The notes under the pieces: model-generated | Seen by the model: the letters and a program-made list of their open reading frames with translations, nothing else | What the model was told of the DNA's origin: nothing | Database searches by the model: none | Made by a program: the position numbers and the translations under genes | NCBI GenBank assembly: GCA_944389505.1 | Contig: CALXMP010000003.1 | Span: 208,043-272,042 of the forward strand | Source: an uncultured Spirochaetaceae bacterium | Lineage (GTDB): Bacteria > Spirochaetota > Spirochaetia > Sphaerochaetales > Sphaerochaetaceae | DNA length: 64,000 bases | Direction of reading: 5' to 3' | Part shown: piece by piece, positions 53,362 through 62,412 of the stretch | Layout of the letters: each line of letters opens with the position of its first letter | Position numbering within the stretch: position 1 is the stretch's first letter

Positions 53362-53748
53362 TCAATATCCAGAAAGGAATGCAGCTGGAGTAATGCATCG
53401 TGGACAATCCATATCCAAAGACAGGAAATCCTTGTCACCTGTGACTATCAGATCCACGTCATAGACGATAGCCGCATTCAGAATAGGCTGGTCTTTTGCA
53501 TCTCTGATGAGTTTAGATGCATTGTCAACAGCTGGAATAAGTTCGAATTGGAACCCGGCAAGAAACAAATCAATGTCTGGAAGGTATTCAGGAGCCTTCC
53601 TGCCTATAATTACTTTGAGCTCAGAAATATTCTGATCACATAGAATGACTGAATGCTCATCCGATGCTTTTCTCAAGGCTATGGCTGGCGTAGACAAGGG
53701 GAATAGAAGAGCTGAGAACAGCACATTTGTATTGATAAGTACTCTCAT
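53362..53748 (-). CDS. PIN-domain toxin (VapC-like ribonuclease)
   Basis: 128 residues. PIN acidic residues: RVLINTNVLFSALLFP (the usual Asp of the first motif is Asn, as INTN), a middle acidic LRKASDEHSVILCDQNISEL, and the C-terminal VDLIVTGDKDFLSL with the catalytic Asp. Overlaps the antitoxin stop by 4 bp, antitoxin first. The Asn in motif 1 may weaken metal binding. 300 bp without a gene lies between it and the small-peptide locus. Confidence 0.85.
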   Translation of the reverse strand: MRVLINTNVLFSALLFPLSTPAIALRKASDEHSVILCDQNISELKVIIGRKAPEYLPDIDLFLAGFQFELIPAVDNASKLIRDAKDQPILNAAIVYDVDLIVTGDKDFLSLDMDCPRCITPAAFLSGY

Positions 53749-54008
53749 TTTTCACTTTTGCCCGCATGACGAACCGAATCTACAAGGGCCTGAACATCAT
53801 CCTCGCTTTTGACACCAATCTTCTCTGCAAGACCCGAAAAAGAATTCTGTGCCTTCACCAGCGCATTGGAGGATGCATTGCTCAGAACAATTTCACCATT
53901 TCCATTCTGCTGGAAGAGAATCTTGTCTCCTGCCTTCAAGCCAAGCTGACGTCTGATTTCGATAGGAACTGTTATCTGCCCGTTCTGCGATACTCTTGCA
54001 AGATTCAT
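53745..54008 (-). CDS. AbrB/MazE-type antitoxin
   Basis: 87 residues from the ATG at 54008 (GGAGGA upstream); the longer frame starts in the promoter. Swapped-hairpin DNA-binding domain ARVSQNGQITVPIEIRRQLG and GDKILFQQNGNGEIVLSN, then an acidic C-terminal helix for toxin binding. It represses its own operon in known systems. Coupled to the PIN toxin gene. Confidence 0.88.
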   Translation of the reverse strand: MNLARVSQNGQITVPIEIRRQLGLKAGDKILFQQNGNGEIVLSNASSNALVKAQNSFSGLAEKIGVKSEDDVQALVDSVRHAGKSEK

Positions 54009-54197
54009 ACTCTCCTCCTTTTCTTTAATTCTAAAGAATTCTTTATATAAGTATATATACATTCAAAACCAGCAAAAGAAAAGGGCTAAAGGGAATGAAA
54101 GAGAGTTACGGAAATACTCGGCATCCGTCCGCCAGTTGTATGTTATAGAAATGTTGCGAAAAACCATTGCCTTGCCGATTGGATGAAAACAACAGCA

Positions 54198-54776
54198 TCA
54201 GAATGAGATGATGGAAGACTTACCGTCAATCCAGAGCTTTGCCGTTTTTGTGGAGAATCTGATCAGGCAGTAGTTCTCATCATCAACTCCATTGGGATAG
54301 TAGTGGACGAAGAAATCCTTCCAGTATTGTCTGAGCATATCTTTCTCTGTGATGATTTCAGCAATGCCAGTGAGGCTCACGCTATCAGCTTCTCTGACGA
54401 ATGAGATACCGGCTTTGGGATTCGAGCAGATGTGCTTTGCCTTCGCTGAGTTTCGGTATGTTGTCATCCATATCTCTCTTATCCCATCATGAGAGATGAC
54501 ATCGATTGCGACCGGGCGAGGGAATCCTTGTCCGTCGATTGTGGATAGAGTGACATAGCCGCATTTATCGAGGATCCATGAAGCCTTATCCTTATCTTTC
54601 ATCCAGCGTTTGAGATCTGGATGATGTTGCATAGCATCCTGAGTACAAGTAAAGACACCGTTCCTATAGCAATGTATACAGTAGTCTTCATTCTTGTGCC
54701 CATCTCCATGAGTACCGAAGAGGTCCTGTGAGACAATGGTCATTCCACAGCTCTGACAGATATGCTTTCCTTCCAT
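54198..54776 (-). CDS. Zinc-ribbon plus PPOX (pyridoxamine-phosphate-oxidase-like) protein
   Basis: 192 residues from the ATG at 54776, where a TATCAT lies six bases upstream. N-terminal zinc ribbon (about 5-45; HICQSCGMTIVSQDLFGTHG and YCIHC), then a split-barrel flavin-binding domain (about 70-190; VTLSTIDGQGFPRPVAI, WMTTYRNSAKAKHICSNPKA). General-stress-protein-26-like; probably binds FMN or F420-type cofactor. Substrate unknown. Confidence 0.83.
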   Translation of the reverse strand: MEGKHICQSCGMTIVSQDLFGTHGDGHKNEDYCIHCYRNGVFTCTQDAMQHHPDLKRWMKDKDKASWILDKCGYVTLSTIDGQGFPRPVAIDVISHDGIREIWMTTYRNSAKAKHICSNPKAGISFVREADSVSLTGIAEIITEKDMLRQYWKDFFVHYYPNGVDDENYCLIRFSTKTAKLWIDGKSSIISF

Positions 54777-54990
54777 GCTGAAATGATAGCATGATGGTGC
54801 AATCAACAAAGGAAAATGTATATGTGAAATACAGCCGTTTTGCCCAGGAGATTTTCCCTTCGGAAAGGCGAAACGGCCATACTATCTTCCCCGCTTGTAT
54901 TGCATTCTCCTCCTGTAGGAGTTCAGAGAAGTCAATGACATAGCTCGGGAATGAATCTTTCTAATGGATTAAATCCAGTCGATAATCCGA

Positions 54991-55293
54991 TCAGAGACCA
55001 AGCATCCTCTTCAGCTCTGCAGCGTTCCTTACGCCTGTTGCCCTATCAACGACCTCTCCATCGCGGAAGACAAGCAGCGTCGGGATTGCCTGCACACCGA
55101 ACTCCGATGCGAGATCGGGATTCTCATCTACATTGCACTTGCAGATCTTCGCGCCGCTGAGCTCTGCAGCAGACTCCTCAAGAATCCTGGTCTGCATTCT
55201 GCATGGTCCGCACCATGATGCCCAGAAATCAAGGAGCACAGGCCCCTTTGCATTCTTTACTTCTTCTGTGAAATTGCTCTTTGTTATATCCAT
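54991..55293 (-). CDS. trxA: Thioredoxin
   Basis: 100 residues from the ATG at 55293 (GAGGAG upstream). Active site FWASWCGPCRM, cis-Pro in QAIPTLLVF. Reduces disulfides in the cytoplasm using thioredoxin reductase. Downstream of the lipoprotein and HIT genes, probably one transcript. Confidence 0.96.
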   Translation of the reverse strand: MDITKSNFTEEVKNAKGPVLLDFWASWCGPCRMQTRILEESAAELSGAKICKCNVDENPDLASEFGVQAIPTLLVFRDGEVVDRATGVRNAAELKRMLGL

Positions 55294-55322
55294 ATTCTTA
55301 ATTCTCCTCTGCATCAAAGTAA

Positions 55323-56288
55323 TCATGGAATTATGATATCGGCAAGAAGAACCGATGTCCCATATACATCCGTAAGTCCCTTCACAGGGAAGGCCATGGC
55401 CCATGATGGCATCATACCTTTGGTATATATGAAATCCATGCGCTCATAGATGCTTCCATTCACTCTTGTTGCACCCACATCTGTCTCAGGACTAAAATGC
55501 GTTGCCCTGTATGCATCGGTCCATCCCTCTGAAAGGAGCTGGTCGGAGATAGGGAATCTCTTCTCGCCTCTGTATCTCAGCGTGAGCATCGTCCAGTCAA
55601 GCGTTGATGGCTCGGAGGATGAGATGACAAATATGCTTTCTGGATCATCCATCCCCTCCGTGATGGACTTTACCTGCTCCACATCTCCGGAGTTCTGCAT
55701 CGCATCTGTCCAGCTGACGATATCCGCAGGGGAGGATGGCATCGTGCTATCGAATGATGCGGATGCTATCTCTATATCCTTGCCATCTGCTATCCTGAAT
55801 GATGCGCTCTGCCCATCCGATCCGAGGTATTCGGATCTGAATAGCACTGTGCCGCCCTTCAGCGTCACCGCATTCATTCCGGCTTCCGCCGCACCCTTGA
55901 CCTGATTCTCCAGCGATCCTGTCAGTACGATGAAATCTGACGGGATATCACTGAGAGCAGATATGATTGTCTCTATCTCCTCGTCTGCCAGTGTGCTGTA
56001 TCCAAGAGGGACAACCATTATGGAGATTTCGGTGATTATGCTGTCCTTGAATTCTGCCCCTGTCATCGGTTCATACAGATATGGGTAGCTGATCTCAGAC
56101 AGATCATCTGGATATGGATTCTGGATTACAGGAAGGCTATCTGGGTCGATAAGCCTGTATCGGGTTTCCACCTTCGCCCTGGACTGTTCCGGCAGCTCTA
56201 TCCTGCTGTATCCCATCTCTACGGTGTAGGAAATACAGGAAGAGAGCATCAGGAGCACGAGCGGAAGAACGGCCAGTCCTTTTCTCAT
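55323..56288 (-). CDS. Lipoprotein with a degenerate EEP-like fold
   Basis: 321 residues. Lipobox LMLSSC at about 13-18. The mature part follows the order of an endonuclease/exonuclease/phosphatase domain (SIMVVPLGYSTLADEEIETI; SDFIVLTGSLE; ERMDFIYTKGM near the end, like the RIDYIF motif), but the catalytic Asn, Asp and His are not where expected. It may therefore bind rather than cleave. Overlaps the HIT gene by 4 bp. Confidence 0.65.
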   Translation of the reverse strand: MRKGLAVLPLVLLMLSSCISYTVEMGYSRIELPEQSRAKVETRYRLIDPDSLPVIQNPYPDDLSEISYPYLYEPMTGAEFKDSIITEISIMVVPLGYSTLADEEIETIISALSDIPSDFIVLTGSLENQVKGAAEAGMNAVTLKGGTVLFRSEYLGSDGQSASFRIADGKDIEIASASFDSTMPSSPADIVSWTDAMQNSGDVEQVKSITEGMDDPESIFVISSSEPSTLDWTMLTLRYRGEKRFPISDQLLSEGWTDAYRATHFSPETDVGATRVNGSIYERMDFIYTKGMMPSWAMAFPVKGLTDVYGTSVLLADIIIP

Positions 56289-56689
56289 ACGAACCTCAGC
56301 ATGTCTCCATACTTTGCGGCTTCGCCCTCTCCGTACTGCGTCTTATCGAGCTTCGGAGTCTTTCCATCTCCGCTGACGCGTGGAATCACATGGATGTGGA
56401 GATGCGGGACTTCCTGTCCTGATGCAGGGGAGTTGTTTATCATGATGTTCGTTCCCTCTGCCTTGAGGACTTCCCTCTGCTTCTGATCGACTTTCCTTGC
56501 AACGTCCATCATGTGATGCAGCGTCTCTGCAGGGACATCGGTGAATGTAGGATAGGGCTTTCTTGATATGACAAGGGCATGGCCCTTTGCCACTGGATTG
56601 ATATCGAGTATGACGATGCACTGGTCATCCTCATATAGCTTGACGGAAGGAATCTCCCCGTTGATGATCATTTCGAATACTGTTGCCAT
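56285..56689 (-). CDS. HIT-family nucleotide hydrolase
   Basis: 134 residues. Histidine triad HLHIHVIPR near residue 100, with ILDINPVAKGHALVISRKPY upstream and the AlfNxxxxG-like NIMINNSPASGQEV. Hydrolyses AMP derivatives (AppA- or AMP-NH2-type). A TAGTAT six bases before the ATG suggests a leaderless start. Confidence 0.93.
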   Translation of the reverse strand: MATVFEMIINGEIPSVKLYEDDQCIVILDINPVAKGHALVISRKPYPTFTDVPAETLHHMMDVARKVDQKQREVLKAEGTNIMINNSPASGQEVPHLHIHVIPRVSGDGKTPKLDKTQYGEGEAAKYGDMLRFV

Positions 56690-56789
56690 ACCATGATACT
56701 ACCACATATCTATCCCCGCAGGCTATTGTGATTTTCCCTTTTCCTTGCAAGGGAAGGGAATGCATATGCCCATGATATGAAAAGGTCTA

Positions 56790-56818
56790 TTGCACAAAGG
56801 GGCAAGAATCAGTATTAT
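56790..56818 (+). promoter_or_regulatory. fusA promoter
   Basis: -35 TTGCAC (56790-56795), 17-nt spacer, -10 TATTAT (56813-56818), giving a leader of about 54 nt. It excludes the in-frame ATG at 56777 as the start. Confidence 0.7.
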
Positions 56819-56878
56819 GCCAATCTGGTGGCTTTTCCGCCGCCGATGAACCAGACTTTAATAGAAGAGGTAATAGAT

Positions 56879-58990
56879 ATGGCACACGACTTACTGGGCA
56901 TGAGGAATATCGGAATCAGCGCCCATATCGACTCTGGAAAGACAACGCTTTCAGAGCGCATTCTCTACTTCTGCAACAAGATCCATGCTATTCACGAAGT
57001 ACGTGGCAAGGATGGTGTCGGAGCAACCATGGACTCCATGGAGCTCGAAAGGGAGAGAGGAATCACGATCGCATCGGCTGCTACCAACGTAGAGTGGAAG
57101 GGCCATGAGATCAACATCATCGATACTCCGGGACACGTTGACTTCACAATCGAGGTAGAGAGATCCCTCCGTGTTCTCGATGGAGCAATCCTCGTTCTCT
57201 GCTCTGTAGGTGGTGTCCAGTCCCAGTCAATCACTGTTGACCGCCAGATGAAGAGATACCATGTTCCCCGCATTGCATTCGTCAACAAGTGCGATAGAAC
57301 AGGTGCTAATCCGTACAAGGTAAAGAACCAGCTTGTCGAAAAGCTTGGTCTCAATGCCGTCCTCATGCAGATTCCTATTGGACTTGAGGATAGACTTGAG
57401 GGTGTTGTTGACCTTGTCGAGATGAAGGCTCTTTACTTCGATCAGGGCGATGATCATCTCCAGGTCAGAGAGGCAGAGATTCCTTCCGAGCTTCTTGCTG
57501 AGGCTCAGGCAAAGAGGGAGGAGATGCTTGATGCAGTCTCAATGTGCTCCGATGAGCTTATGGAGGCTATGCTTGAGGATGCTGTCACACCCGATCTCAT
57601 CCGCGCTGCTGTCAGGAAGGGAACAATCAGCCTTGAGCTCTGCCCCGTATTCATGGGTTCTGCTTACAAGAACAAGGGTATCCAGCCTCTTCTTGATGGT
57701 GTCGTAAGCTACCTTCCTAACCCGACAGAGGTCCAGAATATCGCTCTCGATCTTGATGACAACGAGAAGGAGGTCGTCCTTGAATCTAAGGAGGACGCTA
57801 AGCCAGTTATCCTCGCATTCAAGCTCGAGGATGGACAGTTCGGCCAGCTCACATACATCAGGATTTATCAGGGCAAGATCAAGAAGGGTGATACACTCAT
57901 CAATACAAGGACAAAGAGGAAGTTCAATGTTGGACGTCTCGTAAAGATGCACGCTTCCACGATGGAGGATATCTCCGAGGCAGGATGCGGCGAGATTGCT
58001 GCTCTCTTCGGCATTGACTGTGCATCCGGAGATACTTTCTGCGATCCTTCCCTCAACTACTCGATGACATCCATGTATGTCCCGACTCCTGTTATCTCGC
58101 TCGCTATCGAGCCTGTTGACAAGAAGGCTGCTGACAACATGGCAAAGGCTCTCAACCGCTTCACAAAGGAGGATCCTACATTCCAGACGTATGTCGATCC
58201 TGAGTCGAATCAGACGATTATCAAGGGAATGGGAGAGCTTCACCTCGACGTTTACATCGAGAGAATGAAGAGAGAGTACAAGGCTGAGGTAAAGGTCGGC
58301 AAGCCTGAGGTTGCTTACAGAGAGGCTATCAGCCAGAAGGCAGAGTTCAACTTCACTCACAAGAAGCAGACCGGTGGTTCTGGCCAGTATGCACGTGTTG
58401 CAGGCTACATTGAGCCGATTGCCCAGACAAACCCGGATGAGCCAGCCAAGGAGTATGAGTTCGTTGATGAGGTCAAGGGCGGTGCAATTCCTACCGAGTA
58501 CATCCCATCATGCGACAAGGGCTTCCAGTCAGCTATGAAGAAGGGTTCACAGATTGGATTCCCAGTCATTGGTGTACGCTGTGTCGTAAACGATGGGCAG
58601 TGGCATCCGGTTGACTCCTCTGATATGGCATTCCAGACAGCTGCTATCGGCGCTTTCAGGGAAGCTTTCGAGAAGGCTAAGCCAGTCATCCTCGAGCCTA
58701 TCATGAAGGTTGAGGTTGAGGGTCCTTCCGAATTCCAGGGCAACATCTTCGGTTCCATCAACCAGAGAAGAGGTATGATTGTCTCCTCAACAGAGGACAA
58801 CAACCAGTGTCAGGTTATTGCAGAGGTCCCTCTCTCGGAGATGTTCGGATACTCAACGGTTCTCCGCTCACTCACACAGGGCAAGGCTGAGTTCACGATG
58901 GAGGTCGCAAAGTATGGCCGCGTACCTCAGTCTGTATCCGATGAGCTGAAGAAGGCATATCAGGAGAAGAAGAAGGCTGGCGCAAAATAA
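56879..58990 (+). CDS. fusA: Elongation factor G
   Basis: 703 residues from the ATG at 56879 (GAGGT upstream). GTPase G1 [12 protein letters not shown]2 [12 protein letters not shown]3 DTPGHVDF, G4 NKCDR, then EF-G domains II-V ([33 protein letters not shown]). Moves tRNA-mRNA through the ribosome. Alone, not in an rpsL-rpsG-tuf operon, as in several spirochaetes; a second EF-G elsewhere is possible. Confidence 0.96.
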   Translation: MAHDLLGMRNIGISAHIDSGKTTLSERILYFCNKIHAIHEVRGKDGVGATMDSMELERERGITIASAATNVEWKGHEINIIDTPGHVDFTIEVERSLRVLDGAILVLCSVGGVQSQSITVDRQMKRYHVPRIAFVNKCDRTGANPYKVKNQLVEKLGLNAVLMQIPIGLEDRLEGVVDLVEMKALYFDQGDDHLQVREAEIPSELLAEAQAKREEMLDAVSMCSDELMEAMLEDAVTPDLIRAAVRKGTISLELCPVFMGSAYKNKGIQPLLDGVVSYLPNPTEVQNIALDLDDNEKEVVLESKEDAKPVILAFKLEDGQFGQLTYIRIYQGKIKKGDTLINTRTKRKFNVGRLVKMHASTMEDISEAGCGEIAALFGIDCASGDTFCDPSLNYSMTSMYVPTPVISLAIEPVDKKAADNMAKALNRFTKEDPTFQTYVDPESNQTIIKGMGELHLDVYIERMKREYKAEVKVGKPEVAYREAISQKAEFNFTHKKQTGGSGQYARVAGYIEPIAQTNPDEPAKEYEFVDEVKGGAIPTEYIPSCDKGFQSAMKKGSQIGFPVIGVRCVVNDGQWHPVDSSDMAFQTAAIGAFREAFEKAKPVILEPIMKVEVEGPSEFQGNIFGSINQRRGMIVSSTEDNNQCQVIAEVPLSEMFGYSTVLRSLTQGKAEFTMEVAKYGRVPQSVSDELKKAYQEKKKAGAK

Positions 58991-59014
58991 TACGCTTAAG
59001 TCTTAAAAGATCAG

Positions 59015-59045
59015 ATCCCGGAGGTTCAGGCTTCCGGGATTTTTC
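59015..59045 (+). terminator. Terminator of fusA
   Basis: 8-bp stem ATCCCGGA/TCCGGGAT (59015-59040) followed by TTTTTC. Confidence 0.9.
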
Positions 59046-59104
59046 ATTTGCTTTCTCCAGAATATGCTTTATTCTTACAGTAGAACAGCCTAAGGAGGTT
59101 CTGA

Positions 59105-59545
59105 ATGAAGAAAGCTCGGAATATTCTAGTATTAACTATTTTTGCATTCGCTATTCTCGCATCCTGTAGTCCAGAGACTCCGGTGAAGCCAACACCTGAT
59201 GAGATGCTTATGATTCTCAGGATTGAATCGGATTTTATGGAATCATTCATGATGGGAGCTCTTTCTGAGAACTGGGAATATGAAGGTGATCCAGCGGGGG
59301 ATTTCACGGCAACCCTGAAGGAAGTTTACCAATGTTCGAATGGTGATAAGCTTGTCTCTGGGTCTTCCGTGACGGTCAGCCAGAATGGTGCTTATATTTC
59401 TGAAAATCTAAAAATAGAGCTGAAGGAAGGCGGTCCTGCCCAGACTCTTGTTGCATCAGGTCCGATTGACGGGATACCTGATTCCTTAAGACTCAATGGT
59501 AAGCTTATTGACCCAACAGGTGTTGATATGCCTGATCTTCAGTAG
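59105..59545 (+). CDS. Small lipoprotein, unknown
   Basis: 146 residues. Signal with lipobox ILASC (about 17-21), Pro-rich start of the mature chain (SPETPVKPTPDEM), then a compact beta-rich domain (YEGDPAGDFTATLKEVYQC). AAGGAGG before the ATG and a terminator after. Probably a periplasmic or surface lipoprotein; no family recognised. Confidence 0.78.
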   Translation: MKKARNILVLTIFAFAILASCSPETPVKPTPDEMLMILRIESDFMESFMMGALSENWEYEGDPAGDFTATLKEVYQCSNGDKLVSGSSVTVSQNGAYISENLKIELKEGGPAQTLVASGPIDGIPDSLRLNGKLIDPTGVDMPDLQ

Positions 59546-59566
59546 TAAAAAAGAGAATTTTCTAAG

Positions 59567-59590
59567 TCCCGGTATTTTGCCGGGATTTTC
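59567..59590 (+). terminator. Terminator of the 59105 lipoprotein
   Basis: Stem TCCCGG/CCGGGA (59567-59585) followed by TTTTCC. Confidence 0.85.
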
Positions 59591-59717
59591 CTTTATCTTA
59601 GTATATCCACCCCTATAAAGACCAATTTTATACCATCTTTGCATATTTTCTTCGCAAAATACGAAAAATGAACTTACCATCGTTGTTAGTGGATAAGAGA
59701 ATCCAAGGAGGAAAAGA

Positions 59718-60092
59718 ATGAAAAAGCTTCTTGCTGTGCTCGCTGTTGTTGCCCTCGTGGCAATCTCATTTACGTCATGTAATAATGGAACACCTGCTCC
59801 ATCGACTACTATCCCTGAAGCAATGTATGGTTCATGGGAAGCTACAACAGGTGATACAATTGAGGTTGATGGCACGAAATTTGTAGTTACATCTTTAGGA
59901 AATCCTGTAGATTATGCAACGTATGCAAATAGAGAAGTAAATGGTAATGAAATAACATTTACTCAGGGCGAGATCCCAAGTGGTGCAAAGTTTACGCTCA
60001 ATGAAGCAGGCAATGTGATAACTGGTGTATTGATAACCGGTGGTCAGGAAGGAATCCCTGTTACATATACAAAGGTAAAAGTTACTGAGTAA
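59718..60092 (+). CDS. Small lipoprotein, lipocalin-like
   Basis: 124 residues. Lipobox FTSC (about 18-21). Mature chain YGSWEATTGDTIEVDGTKFV and EITFTQGEIPSGAKFTLNEA resembles short lipocalin-like domains of other spirochaete lipoproteins, as at 28245. AAGGAGG before the ATG. Less G+C-rich than its neighbours. Role unknown. Confidence 0.8.
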   Translation: MKKLLAVLAVVALVAISFTSCNNGTPAPSTTIPEAMYGSWEATTGDTIEVDGTKFVVTSLGNPVDYATYANREVNGNEITFTQGEIPSGAKFTLNEAGNVITGVLITGGQEGIPVTYTKVKVTE

Positions 60093-60114
60093 TTTACCAT
60101 GAATGTATAAATTT

Positions 60115-60149
60115 CCCGTGCCTGGAATTTTCTATGGCACGGGTTTTTA
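60115..60149 (+). terminator. Terminator of the 59718 lipoprotein
   Basis: 8-bp stem CCCGTGCC/GGCACGGG (60115-60143) followed by TTTTTAT. Confidence 0.92.
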
Positions 60150-60310
60150 TTCTTATTGTTGTACATTGAGGCAAATCCAATTGAACCAAAAGTATTTTAT
60201 ATTCCATTGATATGACTCCACATATTCGCTATAGAAAATGAGGAGTCTTTAGTATTTAAGAAAACAATAAAACATTCTATTCCGAAATACTTCATAATGC
60301 CAATTACCGC

Positions 60311-60604
60311 TTGAATATCAACTATCATTTGCATTATTCTCAGATTAATAGCTATGACGGAGACGAGTAGCTTCTGATTCCGCCTCTGAGAGGGTATCCG
60401 CTTCGGCGGGTGAGAGATACCTGGGGATAGGATGTGAAAACCACTCCCGAGCTGCATGGGTGAACGGCAACAAGTATTCCATGCCGACTGCCGGCGTTAA
60501 GGCATAATGAGCGTCCCTATGATAGGGGAAGCAAGGTGGAACCGCGGAGCCTTTGCAGCTTCGTCCTTGCATTAGAGCGAGGATGAGACTGGAAAGGCTT
60601 TTTT
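60311..60604 (+). promoter_or_regulatory. T-box riboswitch leader of thrS, with promoter
   Basis: Promoter TTGAAT (60311-60316), 18-nt spacer, TATTCT (60335-60340). The leader (about 60352-60604) has the T-box motif AAGGTGGAACCGCGG (60533-60547), a stem I beginning GACGGAGACGAGTA, a specifier ACC (Thr) at 60440-60442 followed by A, and a terminator AGCCTTT/AAAGGCT with six Ts (60548-60604). Uncharged tRNA-Thr should favour the antiterminator and raise thrS expression. Confidence 0.88.
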
Positions 60605-60624
60605 GCTTATAAGGAGAGATGGCT

Positions 60625-62361
60625 ATGCCTAATGATGATAAGCTATCGATGATCAGACATTCCATGGCGCATGTCATGGCGGAGGCTGTACTGGAGATCT
60701 TCCCTGGAACGAAGATTGCTATCGGGCCTTCGATCGAGAATGGCTTTTACTATGATTTCGATCTGCCGCGCCCGCTTCAGGATGCGGATCTGGAGACAAT
60801 CACCGAGCATATGAAGAACATCATTGCTTCCGGTGTTCCATTTGTAAGAAAGGAAGTATCAAGGGAGGAGGCTAAGAAGCTCTTTGCTGATCAGCCATAC
60901 AAGCTTGAGCTTATCGATGCAATTCCTGAGAATGAGACAGTATCGCTCTATACGCAGGGTAATTTCACAGACCTCTGCCGCGGACCGCATGTCGAGTCTA
61001 CAAAGCAGCTGAACAAGGAAGCTTTCAAGCTTCTTTCGATTGCAGGTGCATACTGGAGGGGCAAGGAAACCAATCCTATGCTCACCAGGATCTATGGAAC
61101 AGCATGGACGAATCCGAAGGAGCTCAGGCTCTATATGGATCACCTTGCAGATATCGAGAAGAGAGATCACAGAAAGCTTGGAAAGGAGCTTGATCTCTTC
61201 TCCCTCCATGAAGAGGCAGGCCCTGGTCTTGTCTACTGGCATCCAAGGGGAGCCAGGGTAAGACAGGCTATTGAGGATTTCTGGAGAGGCGAGCACTACA
61301 AGAATGGCTATGAGCTTGTCTATACTCCGCATGTCGGCAGAAGCTGGCTCTGGGAGACCTCCGGCCATCTCGGATTCTACAAGGAATCTATGTATCCTCC
61401 GATGGAGATGGATAAGGCTGATTACTACGTCAAGCCGATGAACTGCCCGTTCCATATCATGATCTACAAGAATACGAAGCACAGCTATCGTGAGCTTCCG
61501 TTCAGATGGGCTGAGCTTGGAACTGTATACAGGTATGAGAAGGCGGGAGCTCTCCATGGCCTGATGAGAGTCCGTGGATTCACTCAGGATGATGCCCACC
61601 TCTTCGTAACACCGGAGCAGATGGATGATGAGATCCTTGAGGTCCTCAGATTCTCGCTCTATATGCTCCACTCATTCGGTTTCAAGGATGTCCATGCATA
61701 TATCTCCACGAAGCCGGAGAAGTCTGTTGGAAGAGTCGAGGACTGGGATAAAGCCACCGAGGCACTTAAGAAGGCTGTAGAGAAGGAAGGTCTTGCTTAT
61801 GATATCGATGAGGGCGGTGGTGCATTCTATGGTCCGAAGATCGATCTCAAGATAAAGGATGCAATCGGCCGTGAATGGCAGCTTTCGACTGTACAGTTCG
61901 ATTTCAACCTTCCTGAGCGCTTCGATCTCACATTCGTCGATAAGGATGGAACCGAAAAGCGTCCGTTCATGATCCACCGCGCACTGCTTGGATCGATAGA
62001 GAGGTTCTTCGGTGTTCTTCTGGAGCACTATGCCGGAGCTTTCCCGCCATGGCTTTCACCTGATCAGATTGCAATCATCCCTGTTGGTGAGAGTGCCTTT
62101 GATTACTCAAAGGAGCTGGAGAAGAGACTGCGTGCTGAAGGCTTCCGCGTATATACCGATCTCTCTTCCGATAGAATGAATGCGAAGATTAGGAACGCTC
62201 AGACAATGAAGACTCCTTATATGCTCATCATTGGAGAGAAGGAGATGGCAGATGATCTGGTATCTGTTCGCTACAGAGGTGGCAAGCAGGTGAATGGCGT
62301 CAAGACCGCTGACTTCATAAATGAAGTGCATGGTGTGATTGATAGAAAGGAACAGATCTGA
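60625..62361 (+). CDS. thrS: Threonyl-tRNA synthetase lacking the TGS domain
   Basis: 578 residues from the ATG at 60625, which has AAGGAG eight bases upstream (the ATG at 60619 is too close). It begins directly with the N2 editing domain (MIRHSMAHVMAEAVLEIFPG with the HxxxH pair; FTDLCRGPHVE), so the N-terminal TGS domain of about 60 residues is absent. Class II core motifs: MNCPFHIMIYKN, RVRGFTQDDAHLF, anticodon-binding domain at the end. Controlled by the T-box upstream. Confidence 0.95.
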   Translation: MPNDDKLSMIRHSMAHVMAEAVLEIFPGTKIAIGPSIENGFYYDFDLPRPLQDADLETITEHMKNIIASGVPFVRKEVSREEAKKLFADQPYKLELIDAIPENETVSLYTQGNFTDLCRGPHVESTKQLNKEAFKLLSIAGAYWRGKETNPMLTRIYGTAWTNPKELRLYMDHLADIEKRDHRKLGKELDLFSLHEEAGPGLVYWHPRGARVRQAIEDFWRGEHYKNGYELVYTPHVGRSWLWETSGHLGFYKESMYPPMEMDKADYYVKPMNCPFHIMIYKNTKHSYRELPFRWAELGTVYRYEKAGALHGLMRVRGFTQDDAHLFVTPEQMDDEILEVLRFSLYMLHSFGFKDVHAYISTKPEKSVGRVEDWDKATEALKKAVEKEGLAYDIDEGGGAFYGPKIDLKIKDAIGREWQLSTVQFDFNLPERFDLTFVDKDGTEKRPFMIHRALLGSIERFFGVLLEHYAGAFPPWLSPDQIAIIPVGESAFDYSKELEKRLRAEGFRVYTDLSSDRMNAKIRNAQTMKTPYMLIIGEKEMADDLVSVRYRGGKQVNGVKTADFINEVHGVIDRKEQI

Positions 62362-62412
62362 TTTCAATGCCCGGGAGATCAACTCTTCCGGGCTATATGC
62401 TGAGGTTTCATT

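Noticed and set aside
54841..54886. 11-bp inverted repeat (GCCGTTTTGCC/GGCGAAACGGC) as a regulatory RNA
   Set aside because: One wobble pair, a 23-nt loop and no promoter or gene linked to it; it may be part of the leaderless PPOX promoter region, but nothing more can be supported.
57539..58360. 273-codon minus-strand frame within fusA
   Set aside because: Antisense shadow of the EF-G domains II-III; Leu/Ser-rich and without homology.
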